IMG/VR virus record: IMGVR_UViG_3300036850_000204
Coordinates: 1 to 43,404 of that record
Direction: 5' to 3' (one strand)
Length of the DNA stretch: 43,404 nt
From: a virus
Part shown: piece by piece, positions 13,884 through 20,070 of the stretch
How the letters are laid out: every line of letters starts with the position of its first letter
Numbering within the stretch: position 1 is the stretch's first letter
Notes under the pieces: model-generated
The model's input: the letters and a program-made list of their open reading frames with translations, nothing else
Database searches by the model: none
Told to the model about the DNA's origin: nothing
Translations under genes and position numbers: made by a program

Positions 13884-14623
13884 TGGCCACGGGCCGCAAG
13901 CCCACCGCTGCCACCGTACGCCGGCTGCTCAAATCCGGCACGGTGGTCGTTCGCGTTGACGCCAGCGCCGAAGGCGTCGTGCTGCCCGGCTACCTCATGC
14001 GGCGTGGCGTTGCTTGCATTTCGTTCGCCGCTGACAACCCCGCCAACTTGCGCATCACCAAGACCGGAATCGCCGGCACGATGACATTCTCCAAGCGCGC
14101 GCCATGGAGTCGCCGTCTCGGTCGCCGCCGCATCCTGAACGTGCCGTGCGTCATCCCGTGGGCGTCCGTGACCGCCGTCGAGCGGATGGTCGTTCCGGAG
14201 CCCGCGCCGGACCCCGTCGAGCCGTGGCGCCCGCCGCCGGCCCGCGACTTTGCCGGCAAGTGGCATTGGGACGACGCGCGCGCGAGCGTGGACGCCGTGA
14301 TCGCGTGCCTGCCCGACGACGACAGCATCGCGGGTGTGTTTTCAAGGCGGCTCGACAAGCACGACACCGATTCGCGCGCCGACAGCACCCTGGTCTACAG
14401 GTGGGGCGTGGAGCTTGGCAAGCTGTGGGAGCTTCCGGACCCGTGCGCCTACGCCTCGGCGCTGACCAACAGCAGCGCCATCCACCGGCCGTCGCTGGCG
14501 ACTCGCGAGGACTGTGCCGCAGGCGTCGTCCACCACGTGAGCGAGCGGGTGCGGCTTGAGTTGGAAGGCATGGCTGAACTTGCGCGCATCAGGCGCGGCT
14601 TGCCATTGGCCGACGGCTGGTGA
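13883..14623 (+). CDS. SspB-like protein (possible ClpXP adaptor) with C-terminal extension
   Basis: 246 aa, ATG in a TGATG overlap. Residues about 10-100 follow the pattern of the SspB fold: a starting helix (TVRRLLKSGT), strand VVVRVDASAEGVVLPGYLMR (family V-x-VDAR-x-x-GV-x-VP-x-x-L), a second strand pair ending in ITKTGIAGTMTFS, and CVIPWASVTAVE (family C-x-x-PW-x-x-V). SspB delivers tagged proteins to ClpXP. Here a 20-residue basic insert (KRAPWSRRLGRRRILN) interrupts the usual final hairpin. A 145-aa extension of unknown fold follows, replacing the flexible ClpX-binding tail. It might redirect or block ClpXP adaptor function. The fold assignment is by motif only. Confidence 0.5.
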   Translation: MATGRKPTAATVRRLLKSGTVVVRVDASAEGVVLPGYLMRRGVACISFAADNPANLRITKTGIAGTMTFSKRAPWSRRLGRRRILNVPCVIPWASVTAVERMVVPEPAPDPVEPWRPPPARDFAGKWHWDDARASVDAVIACLPDDDSIAGVFSRRLDKHDTDSRADSTLVYRWGVELGKLWELPDPCAYASALTNSSAIHRPSLATREDCAAGVVHHVSERVRLELEGMAELARIRRGLPLADGW

Positions 14624-14629
14624 TTTAGA

Positions 14630-14666
14630 GGTTGCATAATCATGATCCGTCTGGCACCATCTACTT
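14630..14666 (+). promoter_or_regulatory. Upstream element of the 14667 gene, matching that before 13383
   Basis: GGTTGCATAATCA begins exactly 37 nt before the ATG, as does GATTGCGTATTCA before 13383 (10 of 13 identical). Both genes also begin CTT-ATGACGAAC and lack a Shine-Dalgarno sequence. TAATCA/TATTCA at -30 could be a -10 element giving a leader of about 19 nt. Confidence 0.4.
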
Positions 14667-14852
14667 ATGACGAACGCCAAGACGAACGCTGCCGAGTCCA
14701 CCCTGGCCCCGCAGGTCTGCCGCCACTGCAAGGGCTGGAGCAATAGCCGCCGCTGCGGCTGTGACGCAGCCCGCGTCGAGCGCGGCGAGCCCACCAACGC
14801 CGAGGTTATGGCCAGCATCCCCGGCTTCCGCGGTGCGGTGGAGGTGTGGTGA
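14667..14852 (+). CDS. Small Cys-rich protein, unknown
   Basis: 61 aa. The sequence QVCRHCKGWSNSRRCGCDAAR contains CxxC and CxC pairs, a likely zinc knuckle, followed by a short helical tail. It begins a transcription unit after a 43-bp gap and overlaps the next gene by TGATG. Confidence 0.5.
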   Translation: MTNAKTNAAESTLAPQVCRHCKGWSNSRRCGCDAARVERGEPTNAEVMASIPGFRGAVEVW

Positions 14853-15178
14853 TGGCCACCAAGTCGAAGGAGCGCCGCGCGTTCGAGCGCAGGCTGGCGC
14901 GCCTGTATAGGGCGCTGGACCGCACGGTCGGCGACGCGTACGGGCTGGTCGGCGAGGCGCGCGACCTGGGCCTGGAAGACTACCAGGTGGGCGCCACGAT
15001 GATGGCCGTCGAGGCGCTGCTAAAGGCTCGCTCGCGAGTGGCTGGGGTCCAGCGCGATATGGAAGAGCGCGCGGTCACGGACGCCGAGCCGGAGCTACCA
15101 GCCCAGGAGCAACCGCTGGCGCTTGCCAAGTACGTGCCTGGGCAAGGTTACGTACTCAACGGACGGGTGGTGGGCTGA
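14852..15178 (+). CDS. Small helical protein, unknown
   Basis: 108 aa. The ATG at 14852 is preceded by GGTGGAGGTG. Two upstream in-frame GTGs (14846, 14849) are less likely. Helices ERRAFERRLARLYRALDRTV and MMAVEALLKARSRVAGVQRD dominate, ending in a polar tail (YVPGQGYVLNGRVVG). Unknown function. Confidence 0.5.
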   Translation: MATKSKERRAFERRLARLYRALDRTVGDAYGLVGEARDLGLEDYQVGATMMAVEALLKARSRVAGVQRDMEERAVTDAEPELPAQEQPLALAKYVPGQGYVLNGRVVG

Positions 15179-15417
15179 TGCCACGCCGCAAGCCAACCCA
15201 CGGCGGCGCCCGCGAAGGCGCAGGCCGACCGCTCGAGCGCGGCGTGTGTGCCGTCAGCGCCTCGTTACGCCTCTACCCGGACACGTGGGCTAGGCTGGCC
15301 GCGCTGGCCTGGCGCCACGGCAAGACGCGGCGCGAGGTGGTCGAGGCGCTGGTGTGGCTGGGGGAGAAGCGCGGCATCCGCGAGGCCCTGGAGACGTTGG
15401 CCGACGAGGACGCTTAG
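15178..15417 (+). CDS. Ribbon-helix-helix-like regulator
   Basis: 79 aa. A basic N-terminal arm with the GGAREGAGR motif leads into a strand (VSASLRLYPDTW) and two helices (ARLAALAWRHGKTRREVVEA and the following WLGEKRGIREALETLA). This order fits a ribbon-helix-helix DNA-binding domain of the CopG/Arc type, which binds operators as a dimer. Its 3' end overlaps the convergent minus-strand lipoprotein gene by 4 bases, so it closes this transcription unit. Confidence 0.55.
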   Translation: MPRRKPTHGGAREGAGRPLERGVCAVSASLRLYPDTWARLAALAWRHGKTRREVVEALVWLGEKRGIREALETLADEDA

Positions 15418-15929
15418 TCCGGCGCCACGCACCGCGTCTCGTACTCGAACCCGCCGATCCACCGGCACACTCCGCCCAGGGCCCAGCACGCCTGCTCGTG
15501 GATGGGCGCCCACCGCATCGTGTCTGGCGCCCCGGCGTGGCCCTGGTCGGTGACCAGGATGCCGCACGCAAACGTGCACTGGTTGGCGCCCTCGCTGGCC
15601 GACGAGCCAGGCTCGACGGGGCCAAGGCGGCAGGTGCCCGTCGTCCCTTCGGGCGCGAGCTCGGCGCACTGCTCGTGGGCGTCGCAGGGAGTGGCGTAGT
15701 ACGGCGGCGGCCCGGCGTCGTAGCCGGCGTCCACCTCGACATCCACGGGCGGTGCTGAGGCGTCAGGCTCGTCAGGCGGGGCCGCGTCGGCATCGTCGAC
15801 GCCAGCGTCCCGCTCGACGTCAGCCGGCGGCATGTCTTCGCCGTCGCCGTAGACTAGGTCGGCATTCACGGGTGCGTTCAGCGAGCACGCGGCGGACAAG
15901 GTAGCAAGCAGGGCCAGGGTCGTGCGCAT
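15414..15929 (-). CDS. Cys-rich lipoprotein with Asp/Ala/Pro spacer (possible moron gene)
   Basis: 171 aa on the minus strand, opposite to nearly everything else. The N-terminus is a lipoprotein signal (MRTTLALLATLSAAC), with cleavage before C15 in the lipobox S-A-A-C. A long acidic, low-complexity spacer follows (residues about 30-78, rich in DAG, DDAD, APP), typical of secreted lipoproteins of myxobacteria such as Sandaracinus. The C-terminal domain holds eight cysteines (82, 88, 100, 118, 122, 148, 155, 167) that could form four disulphides. It would be displayed on the outer membrane of an infected or lysogenic host. The ATG at 15929 is chosen; a further in-frame ATG at 15938 would add MAP. 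Surface exclusion or conversion is possible but unproven. Confidence 0.75.
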   Translation of the reverse strand: MRTTLALLATLSAACSLNAPVNADLVYGDGEDMPPADVERDAGVDDADAAPPDEPDASAPPVDVEVDAGYDAGPPPYYATPCDAHEQCAELAPEGTTGTCRLGPVEPGSSASEGANQCTFACGILVTDQGHAGAPDTMRWAPIHEQACWALGGVCRWIGGFEYETRCVAPD

Positions 15930-15981
15930 GGGGGCCATTGTGGACCAGATCAGGGTGGGCTGGCTAGGCCTACAGCGGCCC

Positions 15982-16251
15982 CTAAACAGTGCGTACTCGC
16001 TGTTTTGAAGCGTACTCACTCCAAAACACGCCGTAGGCGCTAAGGATAGGAGCGCCGAGGATTGCGGCAGCTGCGTTGAGCGGGGCGGCGGACGAAGGGA
16101 TGATGCCGCCTGCGACGCGTCCGGCTCCTACTAGGTGCGCCAGGCTGACCTTGCAAGTCGCTTGGGGTGGGCCGCAAACGTAGCCGAGTGTTCCGCGCGG
16201 GACCTCGGCGGCGTCTACCAGCGGATGCGAAAGCCGTGGACGGTCAGTCAC
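15982..16251 (-). CDS. Possible minus-strand membrane peptide
   Basis: A minus-strand frame ending at 15982 contains a plausible hydrophobic segment (AGRVAGGIIPSSAAPLNAAA, then AILGAPILSAYGVFW) after CGPPQATCKVSLAH. The start is uncertain; a GTG at 16251 gives 89 aa. Third-position bias is weaker than in neighbouring genes. It shares orientation with the lipoprotein and could belong to the same inserted cassette. Confidence 0.25.
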   Translation of the reverse strand: MTDRPRLSHPLVDAAEVPRGTLGYVCGPPQATCKVSLAHLVGAGRVAGGIIPSSAAPLNAAAAILGAPILSAYGVFWSEYASKQRVRTV

Positions 16252-16299
16252 GCCAACCTGACCCGCAGATGTTCGCAGGACCCGCCCCGGTAAGCCGGA

Positions 16300-16475
16300 C
16301 CAGCGTCGCCTGCCGCCTCGCCACTGCCCTCGGGCAGCAGCGCGAGGCTCCATTCTCTGCCCAGTTCGCTGGGTGTCGCTGGCGAGGTTACGAGACCTCG
16401 GCTGAACTGCGTGGCTCCGCCGGTGAAACGCAGCAGTGCCGTGCTTGGGGGTATTAGCACGCAAATACGCCCCCC
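16300..16475 (+). ncRNA. Hairpin-dense non-coding block (candidate structured RNA)
   Basis: Consecutive strong stems occur here. GCCTCGC (16315-16321) pairs with GCGAGGC (16342-16348) and encloses CTGCC/GGCAG (16324-16337). CCCAG/CTGGG closes a TTCG loop (16360-16373). CGAGGT/ACCTCG spans 16383-16400. CTGCGT (16407-16412) pairs with ACGCAG (16428-16433). GGGGGTATT (16447-16455) pairs with AATA-CG-CCCCC (16464-16474). No convincing gene occupies 16252-16599 on either strand. The order suggests a folded RNA of about 160 nt on the plus strand, or the leader of minus-strand transcripts. It matches no RNA family that I recognise (not tRNA, tmRNA, SRP or RNase P). Confidence 0.35.
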
Positions 16476-16599
16476 ACCGGCAACTCTAAGGGCTGCTCGT
16501 CTAGCAAGTCAGGACACCGTGCGCACCCGTCAGAACGACGCGCGGAGACGGCGGCGCAAATCCGCTTCGGCCCACCCCATTCCACCCAAGGCCCACCCA

Positions 16600-16764
16600 A
16601 TGCGCGACCCTGACGATCACGAAGGTTACATGGTCGCGGTCGAGTTGTGCGCGTACCCCGACGACGAGACGCTGGCCGACGCCGAAGCTTACGTCGACTT
16701 CCTCAGCACGTGGGTGCGCGACGTCGACATGCTGTTCGGGCGCGACCCGACCGGCCAGGCCTGA
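16600..16764 (+). CDS. Small acidic protein, unknown
   Basis: 54 aa from the ATG at 16600. The protein is acidic and helical (DPDDHEGYMVAVELCAYPDD, then ADAEAYVDFLSTWVRDVDML). A longer frame reaches upstream but is Arg/Pro-rich and runs into the hairpin block, so the short form is preferred. It is the first gene after the insertion-like segment. Only a weak AAGG lies upstream. Confidence 0.5.
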   Translation: MRDPDDHEGYMVAVELCAYPDDETLADAEAYVDFLSTWVRDVDMLFGRDPTGQA

Positions 16765-16770
16765 GCCCGC

Positions 16771-17199
16771 GTGGAGCCGCTTGAGATACGCATCGAGGAT
16801 GCGCGCGAAGGCGATCTCGACCTCGTCAAAGATTCTTGGCGCAAGTCGTTCAAAAACAGCCCGCTGACGGCGAAGTGGCCGGCCGCTGCCTATGCGCCGT
16901 TCATTGCAGCGCACATGGACCGCGTGCTTCCGCGCTGCGTGATCCGCGTGGCTCGCCCAGAAACGTGGGACGAGGGCGTGCTTGGCTGGGTAGCCGCCGA
17001 GCAACTTCCCGACGTGTTTGTCCTCCACTGGGCGTGGTGTCGTGACGAGTTCCGCCGCCAGCGTGTGCTGAGCCGCCTCGTGCAGAGCTTCGAGCCTCGC
17101 GGCCAGCGCGTGTTCACGCACCTAAGACCCCCCTTTTCGGACTGCCTAAAGCGGCCGTCCCTTGGCTTCACGTGGTCCCCCGACCACGCGAGCCGCTGA
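16771..17199 (+). CDS. GNAT-like N-acetyltransferase
   Basis: 142 aa, GTG start 6 bases after the previous stop. The order fits a GNAT fold: N-terminal strand and helix (IRIEDAREGDLDLVKDSWRK), strand CVIRVARP, strand VLGWVAAEQLPDVFVLHWAW, and the acetyl-CoA-binding turn region (CRDEFRRQRVLSRLVQSFEP), where GNATs carry R/Q-x-x-G-x-G/A. The Gly residues of that turn are replaced here (RRQRVL), so CoA binding may be weakened. Phage GNATs of this length modify unknown targets. The C-terminus (FTWSPDHASR) is short. Confidence 0.55.
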   Translation: MEPLEIRIEDAREGDLDLVKDSWRKSFKNSPLTAKWPAAAYAPFIAAHMDRVLPRCVIRVARPETWDEGVLGWVAAEQLPDVFVLHWAWCRDEFRRQRVLSRLVQSFEPRGQRVFTHLRPPFSDCLKRPSLGFTWSPDHASR

Positions 17200-17256
17200 C
17201 CTCACCAGTACAACGGCGGCCCTTTGCCGCAAGCCAACGAGCGAGACCACAGACAC

Positions 17257-17655
17257 ATGGCAACGATCGACTACAGTTCCCTGTTCTTCACCGGCAGCGT
17301 TCACTTGAACGGCGGCCACAAGCAGACGCGCATCAGCGCCAGCCCCGGGCGAGTACGCCTCTACCGCGACATGGAGACCGACCCGTTCAGCGTCGTGATC
17401 CACAACGTGAGCCGCGGCGTGCGTGACATCGTGCCGTGGTCTCACGTCGAGACGGCGCGTCCGCTTGGCGCTGGCAGCGTGGTTCAGCCGCCGAGCGTTT
17501 CCGAGCCTGAGAACGGCAACGCCGACGAGCCCGACGTGCTCGAGCCGGAGGCGCCTGTCGCCGAGGCCGCCGTAGCCACCCGCAGCGTGAACGCCGCCGG
17601 TGAGCCCGTCGTGACGCTGCCCAGCAAGCCGGCGCAGCGTGGGGGGAAGCGCTGA
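17257..17655 (+). CDS. Unknown 132-aa protein
   Basis: The ATG at 17257 is preferred over the TTG at 17224. The N-terminal 70 residues look like a beta domain (SLFFTGSVHLNGGHKQTRIS, VRLYRDMETDPFSVVIHNVS, RDIVPWSHVETARPL). An acidic, Pro/Ala/Val-rich tail ends in a basic stub (KPAQRGGKR). This layout is common among small DNA-associated phage proteins but is not diagnostic. Confidence 0.5.
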   Translation: MATIDYSSLFFTGSVHLNGGHKQTRISASPGRVRLYRDMETDPFSVVIHNVSRGVRDIVPWSHVETARPLGAGSVVQPPSVSEPENGNADEPDVLEPEAPVAEAAVATRSVNAAGEPVVTLPSKPAQRGGKR

Positions 17656-18143
17656 TGGCCGAGGCGTGTCAGCCGCTGCCGCGCGCCCATGAGGACTGCC
17701 CGCTTCTAGCCGAGCCTGGCACGAAGTGGGTGACCTGCGCCGGCACCATCGCCCGAGTCGGCGACGCGGCCCGCGCCGGCAAGGCCCCCGTGTTTATTGT
17801 CGTCGCCGTGCACGATCGGAACTACTCGCTTGACGCGTCGGTGAGTGGCGAAGACCCGCGAACCGGTCAGCGGTACGGCTTCAAGATGAGCGATCTGGAT
17901 GTGGTTTGGCGGCTCGACACGGGCGAGCGCGAGCGCGTGGTCAGAGGCCTAACCGGGACCAAGAGCACGAGCGACCGCGTGAACCTCGGCATCACCAAGC
18001 TCCGCCGCATCAAGGTCCAGGCCGCCCGCCGCCAACTCCAAGCCCGCACCGCGATCATCGACAGCATTGAGCGCGCCGAGCTCGAAGACAGTTCGCTGCG
18101 CCGCTGGCTCGTGGAAACGCTGGACGACGGCCTGCGCCGATGA
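17655..18143 (+). CDS. Unknown 162-aa protein
   Basis: ATG in a TGATG overlap. An N-terminal beta-type domain (KWVTCAGTIARVGDAARAGK, VFIVVAVHDRNYSLDASV) is followed by a basic helical C-terminus (LRRIKVQAARRQLQARTAII, then SLRRWLVETLDDGLRR). It ends by an ATGA overlap. No family recognised. Confidence 0.5.
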   Translation: MAEACQPLPRAHEDCPLLAEPGTKWVTCAGTIARVGDAARAGKAPVFIVVAVHDRNYSLDASVSGEDPRTGQRYGFKMSDLDVVWRLDTGERERVVRGLTGTKSTSDRVNLGITKLRRIKVQAARRQLQARTAIIDSIERAELEDSSLRRWLVETLDDGLRR

Positions 18144-18577
18144 CCGTCTGGAACCCCAAGCGCGCCCAAGAGCAGGGCATCGACGTGGCCCAAGTGGTCG
18201 AGTCGTACGGCCACCACATGCTCAAGGGCCGTCAGCGCGTCCGCGACAACCCCCGCCAGCTCGCCGTCAACGCCCCGCCCGCCTCCTACGCGCTCACCGT
18301 AGCGCAGACCTCGACGGCATCCGGCGTCGGCTGGAAGACGCTCGGCACCATCGACGGCGTCGACGCTGTCAACGTGGCCGCGACTAGCATGGACGCGGCG
18401 CGCAACAAGATCACGCTGCGGCAGCTGCTCGAGCAGCGCTACCGGGCCGCGTTCGCGACGGCGCTGCAGCGGGCGGGGCTGTACCAAGCTGACCTAGAAG
18501 GCAGGCGCGCGGCGATGGCCGTGGCGATTGCGTCGCCGATCACGGTGGCTGACGTGGGCGATTTGGGGGTTGCGTGA
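18140..18577 (+). CDS. Unknown 145-aa protein
   Basis: ATG in an ATGA overlap. Helical segments (KRAQEQGIDVAQVVESYGHH and TLRQLLEQRYRAAFATALQR) flank a Gly/Ala-rich middle (TASGVGWKTLGTIDGVDAVN). No motif recognised. It is coupled to the next gene by GTGA. Confidence 0.5.
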   Translation: MTVWNPKRAQEQGIDVAQVVESYGHHMLKGRQRVRDNPRQLAVNAPPASYALTVAQTSTASGVGWKTLGTIDGVDAVNVAATSMDAARNKITLRQLLEQRYRAAFATALQRAGLYQADLEGRRAAMAVAIASPITVADVGDLGVA

Positions 18578-18870
18578 AGCTAGACCAGGACCCTGTAGAG
18601 GCCGCCGCCGCCCTGCTCATTCACGCGTTGCAGCATCCAGCCAGCACCGGCGCGACCGCTCCTGAATGCAAGCGCGCCCATCGCGACTTCGCACGCATTG
18701 CTGGCTGTTCGTGTTGTGCAACGGAAACCTGGCGTCAGGACGCAGAGCGCTGGCTGCGCGAAGACTATCAGCGGCATGTGCGAGGCGCCTACGCATGGCC
18801 AGGGCCCTATAAGGCTCCAGAGAATGAGCCGGCTGCCGACGTTGGCAAATGCTTGCGGAACCTGCCGTGA
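18574..18870 (+). CDS. Unknown 98-aa protein
   Basis: GTG in a GTGA overlap. There is an N-terminal helix (DPVEAAAALLIHALQHPAST), a central Cys cluster (APECKR, AGCSCCATETW) and an aromatic C-terminal part (RHVRGAYAWPGPYKAPENEP). Cys spacing could support metal binding. Function unknown. Confidence 0.5.
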   Translation: MKLDQDPVEAAAALLIHALQHPASTGATAPECKRAHRDFARIAGCSCCATETWRQDAERWLREDYQRHVRGAYAWPGPYKAPENEPAADVGKCLRNLP

Positions 18871-19133
18871 CCGCCAAGACCGTCTGCCCGACGCACGAGC
18901 GTGCGCACGACGTCGGCAAGCCATGCGACTGGTGCGCGCCGGCAGACGCCGAGCCCGACACCGACCGCATCACACTGCCTGACCTGGACGACTGGCTCAA
19001 GCAGTACATCGGCGGGCATGGTTTTGATGCCAGCGGCATGTACCACCAGCCATGCGAGCCGAGCGTAAGACTCGGCTACTACACCAGCGACACCCACGCG
19101 GCGATTCGGATGATGCTGGAGAGCGACACGTGA
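18867..19133 (+). CDS. Unknown 88-aa protein with Cys/His pairs
   Basis: GTG in a GTGA overlap. The N-terminus TVCPTHERAHDVGKPCDWCA has C..H..H..C..C spacing, suggesting a zinc finger. An acidic linker precedes a helix (TLPDLDDWLKQYIGGHG) and a C-terminal segment with DTHAAIRMMLESDT. Coupled by GTGA to the next gene. Confidence 0.5.
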   Translation: MTAKTVCPTHERAHDVGKPCDWCAPADAEPDTDRITLPDLDDWLKQYIGGHGFDASGMYHQPCEPSVRLGYYTSDTHAAIRMMLESDT

Positions 19134-19396
19134 ACGACGAATGGCGCGTCCACTTCGAATCCGAGCGAACCTGCTACACCGACGGCGCGCGGTTCTTTCT
19201 GGCGTCCAGGGGCGCCGACGCCAGCAAGGATCTCGACAAGGCGCTGGCCAACCCGCGATTCCCGTGGCTGCTCAGCGAGCCGACGTGGGCCAGGGCCCAG
19301 GTTGCCGACGAAGGCGACCGGCCAGCGGTCAAGTCGCCAACGTGCTTCATCTGCGGTCGGCTGCGCGGCGTCGAAACCGACGCGGAGCACTTCTGA
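19130..19396 (+). CDS. Unknown 88-aa protein
   Basis: GTG in a GTGA overlap. NDEWRVHFESERTCYTDGAR and a C-terminal CFICGRLRG pair are the visible features; the CxxC could bind zinc. The next gene starts at its stop (TGATG). No family recognised. Confidence 0.5.
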   Translation: MNDEWRVHFESERTCYTDGARFFLASRGADASKDLDKALANPRFPWLLSEPTWARAQVADEGDRPAVKSPTCFICGRLRGVETDAEHF

Positions 19397-19587
19397 TGGC
19401 ACGCGCAACGTTCTTCAAGCCGCCGGTGCTCAAGCGCCCGCTGCGCAAGGTGCACGACGCCATAGTCTGTGCCGTGCGCGACGGCGACCTGCGGCGCGCT
19501 GAGCGGCATTTCGCCGGGGCGCCCGCGACGTACCGCGCGATGACGCTGCTGTGCGCGTTCTTTTCGGCAGAGAGGTGGCGTAAGTGA
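19396..19587 (+). CDS. Small basic protein, unknown
   Basis: 63 aa, ATG in a TGATG overlap. Basic (RATFFKPPVLKRPLRKVHDA, DLRRAERHFAGAP) with a short hydrophobic stretch near the end (TLLCAFFSAERWRK). It is coupled to the next gene by GTGA. No function suggested. Confidence 0.45.
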   Translation: MARATFFKPPVLKRPLRKVHDAIVCAVRDGDLRRAERHFAGAPATYRAMTLLCAFFSAERWRK

Positions 19588-19949
19588 GAACGTTTGAGCA
19601 GTACGCTTGCAGCAGCTGCGGTGCACGAGCCGTGGAAGAACTGGGCAGCGACATGCACGCCGACTGGGTGCGCATCCTGGGCGCCAACGGTCAGGCGGTG
19701 TTCTGCCCTGGGCACGCCGACGAGGCGCTTGCGAAGGCTACCGCCGACGCCGCAACGCCATCTGTCGCCGACCGCTGGAAGCGCGAGGCCGCCGAACTCA
19801 ACGGCAAGAACCAGTTGGCGCATGAACTGCTGACGTGGTCGCTCGTGCAACTGATCGGCGGCACGTCTCTGAAGGAAGCGCTCGACCGGTACGCCGAGGG
19901 CGCCATGCGCGACGCTGAGCACGAGGCGAAGCGCGACAAGCAAGGCTGA
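19584..19949 (+). CDS. Unknown 121-aa protein with N-terminal CSSC
   Basis: GTG in a GTGA overlap. The N-terminal part (YACSSCGARAVEELGSDMHA... then VFCPGHADEALAK) has a CxxC and a later C..H, consistent with a small treble-clef-like zinc domain. The C-terminal half is helical (RWKREAAELNGKNQLAHELL; LKEALDRYAEGAMRDAEHEA). It is the last gene before the tRNA and the late module. Confidence 0.5.
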   Translation: MRTFEQYACSSCGARAVEELGSDMHADWVRILGANGQAVFCPGHADEALAKATADAATPSVADRWKREAAELNGKNQLAHELLTWSLVQLIGGTSLKEALDRYAEGAMRDAEHEAKRDKQG

Positions 19950-19952
19950 CAA

Positions 19953-20028
19953 CCACGGTAGAGGTCCGGTCGATCCGGCGCGCCTGATACGTGTGCTGTG
20001 CCTGGTTCGACTCCAGGACTGTGGACCA
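19953..20028 (+). tRNA. tRNA-Ile (anticodon GAT), CCA encoded
   Basis: 76 nt. The acceptor CCACGGT (19953-19959) pairs with ACTGTGG (20018-20024, one G-U pair), followed by discriminator A and genomic CCA. The anticodon arm CGCGC/GTGTG (two G-U) closes the loop C-T-GAT-A-C, with U33 in place and anticodon GAT at 19986-19988. The variable loop is CTGTG. The T arm CCTGG-TTCGACT-CCAGG is perfect. The D arm (19960-19978) has the normal length and a GG in the loop, but only two convincing base pairs, and position 8 is A instead of U. The gene may be functional or partly decayed. It would read ATC and ATT codons in late transcripts. Confidence 0.75.
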
Positions 20029-20036
20029 TTTGACGA

Positions 20037-20070
20037 TGCAGAATCAGGACGCATGCGTCCAAGATCTGCA
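20037..20070 (+). promoter_or_regulatory. 34-nt dyad-symmetric element downstream of the tRNA
   Basis: GGACGCATGCGTCC (20047-20060) is a perfect 14-bp palindrome. It is flanked, symmetrically about the same centre, by TGCAGA (20037-20042) and TCTGCA (20065-20070). The geometry fits a binding site for a dimeric or tetrameric protein, or a cruciform/RNA hairpin, at the boundary between middle and late genes. Confidence 0.45.

Noticed and set aside
16240-16480. Known RNA families (tmRNA, RNase P, SRP RNA, tRNA) in the hairpin block
   Set aside because: I looked for a T-loop with CCA end, the RNase P conserved segments and an SRP-type apical loop on both strands and found none.
16411-16599. Upstream extension of the 16600 gene
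   Set aside because: The extension is Arg/Pro-rich, runs through the hairpin block and has no ribosome-binding site; the ATG at 16600 is preferred.
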